Source: Pomacea canaliculata
Taxonomy: Eukaryota; Mollusca; Gastropoda; Architaenioglossa; Ampullariidae
Direction: 5' to 3'
Assembly: GCF_003073045.1 (NCBI RefSeq)
Contig: NC_037591.1
Coordinates: 23,097,319-23,161,318, forward strand
DNA: 64,000 nt
The number at the start of each line of letters is the position of its first letter. Positions within the stretch are counted from its first letter, which is position 1. The position numbers and the translations under genes are program-made. Of the stretch, positions 51,300 to 64,000 are shown one piece after another. The notes beneath the pieces were generated by a model. The model did no database searches. It was not told the DNA's origin and saw only the letters and a list, made by a program, of their open reading frames with translations.

Positions 51300-52675
51300 C
51301 TAGTACGTCACAGAATCGGATCGTGGGTCACAGTTGATACGTAACTACTGATGTAGGGAGGACACCCGTTCACCCACGTGACATCTACGGCCATGGAATG
51401 TCTTTTTTCTCTCTCTCCTTTGTTCAGGCGGGTTTTTATGTCTTTCTCCTTTCATTCTTATTTTTATTTATTTGTGCATTTATTTTATTTTTGCCTCGTC
51501 ACAGCGACGAACTAATAGAGTAGATGTTCAGTTGTGTCTGGGTGACCCGAAAGTCGTTTGCTATGATTCACAGGCTGACTACAATTACAACTAATCAGCT
51601 TTGTTCTTATCTGGACAATATGAACAAACGTGTTTTCATATTACGTGACAGTCACGTTAGAAGCTTTGCCAAACTTGGTCAAACAATTGTCCGCTTAAGA
51701 ACTGCCTCAACAGACCAAAGTCACAACGATATGGTTCGGATGTGAGGTGATTTTTTTTTTCATTCGAAAACGCACCAAGAATTAAAAACAAGAAGAACAA
51801 GAACATGAAGACTATAAAATAACAAGAACTAATTTATAAGAGCAAAACAATGGCGTGAACAACAGAAAACAAACAAGAACAAAATGGCGGTGAGATGAAT
51901 CATAAGAGAATGCCAACCTTCTAGCAGGCTTTCTTTATTCTGTAAGAGCTGTGCAAGTTGTCCACAGCTGGTCAAGGAACCTAGGAACTGCGATGTCCTG
52001 CTTTGTTGTCAGACGTTACAGGCAGCCCCGTGACATGTCACTCAACAGCGGTTAGCTTCTCGCGTGTTCTCTTATCTCAGGTTCAACAAAGGTAGCGTCT
52101 GCCGACCCAGTCTTGCTTGACATAAAAAATACAAAATCTGACCATCGAAGATAATTTTGCTACAAGACAGTTGCTGCTGCAGGTGAAATATTTAAGAAGT
52201 TTGTAGCTTATCATAGGTGTCGTCAGATGAATTCAGGTACACACGTGCGCGCGTGTGTGTACGTTCCTGCATCCGGCCCGTGTAAAAGGTGGATTAGTGT
52301 TTATGCACAAAGCGAGAGAGAAGGATAAAAAAGATAAAAATTTAAGCAGAAAAGCAAAGATGGCAAACAGGGATGGAAACATATAAGGCCAACAAATTAT
52401 ATACACCATACTAATCAAACAACAAATTATGCACATCATTCCATTCTGTCAACAAAGTATGAACACCGTTACATTCCATTTTGATCTGCAGCCAAGCAAA
52501 ATCGTTTTTTTAATTTTATTTTCCAATACTGTAAAATTAGAAGATTATTCTTGACACCAAAAGCATAGAAAGGATCTGGACGGAGAAGTCAGCGTTGTCA
52601 GCTAGTCTTTGCCTTCAGCGCTGTGGATCCTGCGACCGTCTGTAAGGACGTCTTCCTGCTTGTGACGATGTCTGG

Positions 52676-55353
<2,678 letters not shown>

Positions 55354-55359
55354 CTACAG

Positions 55360-56893
55360 GCAATGAAAATCACTTTTGTCAGGTTCTTAAAGACTTATGG
55401 ATATCTATCTATCTCAGCGACAGTGTCTATGTGTGTGTCTGCTGAGTCCCTACAAAGTACTACAGTTCAGTTCATAAAGCCTCAAAAGCACGGAGGGTGT
55501 CCCTGGTTACACACCAACAGTAGACGGGGGACCAAGAACGAGTAAAGTGAAGACAGATGCAGTTAAATGAGATATTATGAGACATTATTCTGACATATTG
55601 ATGAATGTCAGTATCCTCTTTTCACACTCCAATGGACTTTCCATAAAACCATGTAGAAATATGTTTATTTTGTGACTAAAGATGGTGATGGATTTCATAT
55701 TTGTCTTTTGTTGTAATCAAAATTAGCGAAAATATGGAGAATATTTGTTCTCTGTATAAAGCAGGGTGGGAAGCATCTTTCTGCCAATGGTCATTTGGAT
55801 TTGTAGAACATCATTGGCGGGCCACACACATTATCAACTACTACATGCGCCCACTACATTTGATGAAGCCGTAGGTTAGTCTCAGTTTGTTAACACTTTT
55901 GCAACCTGTACACTCGCAGGCCTCCTGGCACTATCCTCCCAGTCACCGCAATACAGGCAGACGACCGATGAAAAGCGCACGTGTCTGTCCCGTCAGGTAC
56001 CCGTATGTCCGGTAATGGACGTTCTTTCTTTGTCCCGCAAAATTTAAGTCATCGTCGTCGTTGTTGTTGTTGTTGTTATGATGATTATTATTATGTAAAT
56101 TTATGTCACTACGAAAAAGGCTCCTAGCGTTACTGAATTTTGAGTCCTGCCCGCAGCTGCTTTGGAAGAACCACACCAAATGATTTTTGACTCTCTCCAC
56201 CCCGGGTATACAGTCTCAAAAGCAGGATGGGAGTAGCAGATTTAAAGTCATTAGTTATATATCAAACGGTAGAGCCGGGACCAAGAACGACGGAGCTGAC
56301 GACAGATGCAGTAAAATCTCTCTAAGCGGCTCACACGGGAAGCAAAATGGCTGCTCAGACCAAGCCCTCCCTTCGCGGTCTGTCTGTGTGAGAGAGCCCG
56401 GATGTATCAAGGGGCTGGGAGAAGAGAATAGCCGAGGCATTGTCGTCCGAGACCGTTGATGCGTGTAGTCGACGGTTCGATGCCCAAATGGCGCAGCGTA
56501 CTTCCTCGCCTAGTCTAACCTAGCAGTTGAATGGGTATCTGACCCCTCAGAAGGCTGGGACAAGTCAGGCGAGGAATTGGTCATCGTCATCACAAAAACT
56601 GTCCCCGATGACAACTACAATCGCCACACTCACCCACTGAGCAAAATGTTTCGGAGGTTTTATTAAAAATATATAAATACAAGTTGAGCGCGTTCTTCCT
56701 CGTTACTGAACTCGTGCTTTCGATGGGAAAGAAAGAAAAGGACTAAAAAGATTCAGAAGCACCTATAAGAAGATAAAGGTGGAAATCATATAAGGACTGC
56801 TGCACTTTACTTGTAAGTACATAGATTTTAAATAAAGTGGATAAATATGAGGGGACAACGGGACACCTGAATTTAAAAAAGAGGGTGAAAAAA
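55360..56893 (-). other. Leader intron of the second cathepsin gene, with a SINE
   Basis: No exon is seen. The AT-rich sequence holds a TTG/ATT-type microsatellite near 56,060-56,095 and a tRNA-derived SINE at its far end. Confidence 0.4.
56425..56600 (+). repeat. tRNA-derived SINE
   Basis: TAGCCGAGGCATTG (from 56429) fits a Pol III A box and GGTTCGATGCC (56474-56484) fits a B box, about 45 bases apart. They are followed by a non-tRNA body containing GAATGGGTATCTGACCCCTC and CAGGCGAGGAATTGG. The sequence upstream (56,230-56,420) may belong to an older element. Confidence 0.65.
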
Positions 56894-56960
56894 ACTTACT
56901 TTTTTTCCTGTGAAGGTATCTCTTTTGTGAAGCAAGACAATCTGATTTTTTATACACCCG
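56894..56960 (-). promoter_or_regulatory. TATA box, leader exon and donor of the second cathepsin L gene
   Basis: On the minus strand GTATAAAAAATC (TATAAAAA at 56,947-56,954) is followed about 50 bases later by a strong donor GTAAGT (56,894-56,899). The coding exon begins CTGTAG|ATG at 55,353, an acceptor directly against the start codon. A short non-coding first exon (ending at 56,900) and a roughly 1.5-kb leader intron are inferred. Confidence 0.6.
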
Positions 56961-57888
56961 TCTAAAGCGCCATCTGGTCAAGTCACACGCCTATCGTGAG
57001 GCCTTTATCTCATTTTATCTTTTTTATTTTGAAAATAACTAATAATCTCTTCTTGCACCCGGTATACCTACAAGTCTCTTCGGGAACCCTCAGCTGTTTT
57101 ATCTGACCTGATTTTGTTTCTTTTACTAGTTTTTTTTTCTTTTTCTCCTCTTCTTCCAAGGGGACGAAGACAGATGTCGGGAATGAGACACAAACACAAA
57201 CATCCTCCCCCCAAACCACCTTTACTCTGGAGGCAGGTGTATCTGAGAACCTCAAGCTGCTGCACGTGACATTCTTCCACTCTGTGACCCCGACTGTCAC
57301 AGACCCAGAACGTGAGGACAAGTCTCTTTATTTTCACTGGGGTTTTCCCGCATTTAGATAAATCTGTGTTTTCTGGTCTAGTTTGATAAACGTGTCCCCA
57401 GTTTGTGGGCGAAAAGACGCCAGTGGATAGAAACCTTGGAAACAGCATGACAACGAGCGAAACAGTCCTCAGGTGCTGAGTTCACATCCCGTCTCAGGGC
57501 GTTCACCTCACTCACTGCGCCCTCCAATCATTCTTTGCACGAGGTGGAAGCACTTTCCTCCCTCTGTTCAACCAGTCAACCAGTCAGAAGACGACTGGAA
57601 ACCGCTTTTTTCCCTTGCTTTAGTTGACAGTGTGGAAGACCTGAGCTGTCTTTGTCCTATCTTGTTACTCTATACATAAGTCATTGTCACCTGTCATTTT
57701 ACCTGTGTGAGCAAGACCACATGCAAGCAAGGAAACTGTTTCGCTTAACCTACCATTGTTGAGAATAAAAAATATTTAGTGTCTTTTGTGTCCTAATCGT
57801 CAAGCTTGCACACACTGGAAAAACACATGAAGGCGAGAAATTATTTCATCTGTACTAAAGAAAATACTGCATTTTGGGCCTGCGCGCT

Positions 57889-57889
57889 C

Positions 57890-57961
<72 letters not shown>
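57889..57961 (+). repeat. (TG)n(AG)n compound microsatellite
   Basis: About eight TG units run directly into about 29 AG units, between the second and third cathepsin genes. Confidence 0.97.
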
Positions 57962-57967
<6 letters not shown>

Positions 57968-58085
57968 GTGAAGAGAGACAATAAGTAAAACAAAAATTGA
58001 AGAAAATAAGCAACCAATAACTAACAGCACAGACAGCATCAGAGTGTGAACAACAAGAAACCAATCTCTCTTATTTATAAAATCT

Positions 58086-58091
58086 TTTATT
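58086..58091 (-). terminator. Polyadenylation signal of the third cathepsin gene
   Basis: AATAAA on the minus strand, about 140 bases after the stop codon at 58,232-58,234. This is the first such signal downstream. Confidence 0.55.
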
Positions 58092-58231
58092 TTGCAAACA
58101 GTACCCGTCGGTGCAATTGTTCTAGCGAGAGACAAACAACAAGAACAAACTGTAATGACAGTAACAGAAACACTGTGTCCAGCAGTGTGTAATGCCACTG
58201 ATGTCACAGCGACTGAATCGGTTATGACGGT

Positions 58232-60902
<2,671 letters not shown>

Positions 60903-61233
60903 CTGCAGGAGACAAACAGAACACAATGCAGTTTGCAGACTCAGGCCTTCATCAGATTTCCACATCCACAGAGTAAAATGGGGCGAGGACAGACGGGGAT
61001 GAACTTAAACTGAACAAAACAATAACAACTAGCTATAACACAACGACGAATATACTACAAACCAAATATTTTCCCCGTATCTTATGTTTGATTGTTATAT
61101 ACAACGATCATTATATACTGCTGTAAATAAATAGCTCAAGAAACTAAGAATTGATCAAGAGATGTTGATGCCTGCCAGACAAAAGGTGAAATGTCACGAG
61201 GACACTAAAGCTAAAGTACAAGCAGTCACTCAC

Positions 61234-61303
61234 AGTTTGGAGTCAATGTATTTCCCTTGTCGGTCAACGCGACAAACAAGAGGGTGGCTGTAGTTTTTAT
61301 ACC
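61234..61303 (-). promoter_or_regulatory. TATA box and non-coding first exon of the third cathepsin L gene
   Basis: GGTATAAAAACTAC on the minus strand (TATAAAAA at 61,294-61,301) is a strong TATA box. Transcription would start near 61,270. A short leader exon ends at 61,234 with the donor GTGAGT. The coding exon begins CCTGCAG|ATG at 60,902. A strong TATA box fits a highly expressed, tissue-specific enzyme; that last point is inference. Confidence 0.7.
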
Positions 61304-61319
61304 CAGCCTGGGGACATCA

Positions 61320-64000
61320 TCTGATTAGATCACATGCTCGTCATGGGGTGTGACTGCGCGATTTTTTTTAACTGATATTTTGTCTGTGTCTTATCAGTTT
61401 ATTTACTGATCTGGGGCAATTTCGAACGATAAGCTGCTTTTACCCACTTTGGCAAAAAAAAAAAAAAATTTTAAAAAACCCCAAAACCCACAAATGATCA
61501 GTGTCTGTAAATATGCAGTCCATCGTCGGTCTTTTTGCTATAAACATGTCCAGCTGGTGTCTTGGCATCAAAGACACGAACGAGGTTTAAATGGAATAAG
61601 GGAAAATGTGCAGGAGTGGAAAAGTTGAGATGTGTTGTCCAAGCTATTATCGTTGAAAAATAGCTTATAGATAGAACTAAACTTAAAAAATGTAATTGCC
61701 AGTCAGCTGTTTCCTCATATTATCTAACGCTCTCGACACAGGGTGAGATGATGATAAGTATCGAAACATTCACCTTGACTTTGAAATGGGACGAACGACA
61801 CATTGCAATGATGGACATGACTGGCACGAGACTTGGCTACCTGCATGTGATTACAGGCTCGTAGATAAAGATCACATGATCTAATCACAACATAATTAGA
61901 AAAGATTGTAGAGAAGGAAGGGGAGGGGGATCACGGAGACAACGTCCACGACGTCTTAGTTCACTCGATCACGTGACAGCTCGCTGTGGGATAGTTTGTT
62001 TATTTACGCTATTGTTCAAAATTTTTTAATTAAAATATTGAAATTTGAGAAATCATTTCATGTGTACTACATGTCGTACGTGTTGACAGACTGGTGTATG
62101 TGCGCTCGGGGCTTTCGTGACAATGCATAAGTGTGCACGTGGATGTCAGTTTACTTTTGTTTATATGATCATGAATATTAGGTTATTTTTCTTGTCACTC
62201 GTGAATGATCTATATTGTCTGTCCGTCCTTCCGTCCATCCGTACGAAGCTTGATCAATAATACAACGTTTCAAAAACTAACATGTCATTGTTTAGTTAGT
62301 CCTTGCAACTGTAATGGGTTTTTCTTTCAAAGAGTGTCTACATTCTGTACAGCAGACACTACAAAACACAAAATCCTTGCTTTCTTTGGTCAGGTGCCGT
62401 GTGAAGCAGTTTGTGTCCGCAGACGATAAGAAATTAGTCAGATTTGTGGGTTTTCCCCCGGTTGTAGGGTTAGGTATCCGAAAACGGAGCCAGCGATACA
62501 GTGCATGAGCACTTTTTGGTGGAAACATGGAAAATCCCAACTTCTCCCATTCTCGTACCCTGTCCATAGTTTCCAGTCTATGGTTCTTCTGTATCGTCTT
62601 TATCTTGCACTTAATACAAGAAAAATATATATATAAAATTTAGAAAGAGCCTCTCTCCACTACAGTAGGCAGCTTAAGAAGCTTTTACATACTAAAATGC
62701 AAATCTTACAAAACATCAAGGTTTTATAAAAGTTCACACACACACAGAGTGTAGAAAATCCGGAGAAAAACCACAGAAGGTCAGAGCACGTGTGACCTCC
62801 CTACTATGACATTTACCAATAACATTAACAATAACAATTATTTTATGTCTGTGAGCTCGTACCCTAACCAACGTTGGGGGAGGAGGGAGGTGGGAAATAA
62901 ATTAGTGGTTCAAATACAACGGTACAGGATCAACGCCTATACTATACTCTAATTACATTTACAACACTTATCGAAAGTGAGAAAGTTTTGTTATTAGCAA
63001 AGGACAAACATTTTACAAATAATTGTCTCTCTCTCTCACCTGTAGAGTTTTAGAAAGAGCAAAGGCGACATTTCTGATTAATTTTCCTGAGTTACTGACT
63101 AAATAAAATGGCGACACGAAGCTGTCAAGGATTCTAACATTGTCAGGAATGCACAACTGACGTAAATTTTGTGTTTTGGGAACATGAACACAGAATATAA
63201 CTCAGTATTTTTCACTAGACACTAGACACGTAGTTCTTTTTGGCTGTTACGTCACTAACTGTATTACATGTATATTACTGTTACGTCACAATACAAAAAG
63301 TTATTTGCTTTTTTGTTTTACTTTGTTCCTCCTTGTTAGCCTACCTGATGTCTTCCTGTTTGTCCGCTGGTCTGTATGTTTCAACCTATTAAATGATTTT
63401 TTTCTGTAGTGTAACAAACCGCGCGGTCATGGCTTAGTGTTGCCGTGGTAACGGGTTTTGTCGCAAGACCAGTGGAGAAGGTCTGTGTTCGTCCATGTAG
63501 AGAAGCAAGAGGACTTCGTTCTCACTCTGTCCAGTTACTACAAGGGTAAATTCTATTCAAAGTATGGTGTCTACACGTTACAGTGAGCAGGACAATGTCT
63601 TTTGTTATCTGTTGCTGTCATCTGGTCACACAGCCGTGTCACGTGCTCGCGTGCACTGTACCGGATGTAGTATGACGTCGAACACTCATTCCTTCAATTC
63701 TTCTCTCTGTGACGAGAATTCATGTCGCTGTCTGTCCCTACCACGTACAATGCTCATTGTCAATAAAACTTCAAGTACTGAAGCAATCTGTCCCGACTAC
63801 AATAGACAGTTGTTGGTTAGATGCACTTAAATAAATATTGTAGCAAAGTTTGTTATGATTGTAACTGTTTTGTTTGTTTGTTTGTTTGTTTGTTTGTTTG
63901 TTTGTTTGTTTGTTTGTTTGTTGTTTTTTTTTTTATTTTTTTTTTCGCTTCCACGAGTGTTTGTGACTGTCTTTTTTGGACATGTTCATGTGAGAGTGGA
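61320..64000. other. Right-end stretch with no gene recognised
   Basis: The open frames here are short and match nothing I know. The stretch contains A- and T-rich tracts and a long TTTG microsatellite near the end. Upstream regulatory sequence of the third cathepsin gene may lie in the first few hundred bases. Confidence 0.5.
63867..63922 (+). repeat. (TTTG)n microsatellite
   Basis: About 14 TTTG units followed by a T-rich tract. Confidence 0.97.

Noticed and set aside
62292-62567. A 91-codon minus-strand frame with several Cys residues
   Set aside because: No family resemblance, no splice sites and ordinary intergenic composition.

Overview
The window is animal nuclear DNA: AT-rich, intron-containing, with short exons, tRNA-derived SINEs, LINE remnants and DNA transposons. 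Gene content (KIF23, SEC11A, a tandem cluster of digestive-type cathepsin L genes) and repeat style suggest a lophotrochozoan, most likely a gastropod mollusc. The species is inferred, not shown. I saw no bacterial, organellar or clearly viral sequence.

Left part (1-10,000). Two conserved genes lie head to head. The 5' exons of a KIF23/MKLP1-type mitotic kinesin run leftwards off the window. A complete six-exon SEC11A signal peptidase catalytic subunit runs rightwards from 5,326. The start codons are 388 bases apart, so the pair probably shares a promoter. A 562-base pogo/Tigger-like non-autonomous element lies in a KIF23 intron. A 1,035-base mariner lies just past the SEC11A stop, in antisense orientation. 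Eroded LINE 3' ends follow at 11.5-12.5 kb.

Middle part (about 16,000-46,300). One large minus-strand gene encodes a four-pass membrane protein of roughly 977 residues. Its long cytosolic tail carries an LPxY/PPxY pair and four YENx tyrosine motifs. I do not recognise it securely; an ENTREP/FAM189- or MS4A-like architecture is the nearest guess. Its coding start (40,427) and its tail exon (16,272-18,558) are separated by two copies of the same 10.5-kb segment, 18,060-28,536 and 28,637-39,350. These copies meet at a run of exactly 100 Ns. This looks like two overlapping contig ends, probably from different haplotypes, placed end to end without merging. The exon copies next to the gap are full of small indels. 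A CpG-rich stretch near 46 kb is the likely promoter.

Right part (48,100-61,300). Three cathepsin L genes lie in tandem on the minus strand with the same seven-coding-exon structure. The second and third encode full-length preproenzymes of 328 and 326 residues, each interrupted by one single-base indel. The first carries about five indels, a weak GC splice donor and a C-terminal extension, so it is decaying or poorly assembled. In all three a splice acceptor sits directly against the ATG. TATA-containing upstream leader exons are visible for the second and third. Large microsatellites flank the last exon of the third gene. The final 2.7 kb holds no gene I can support.
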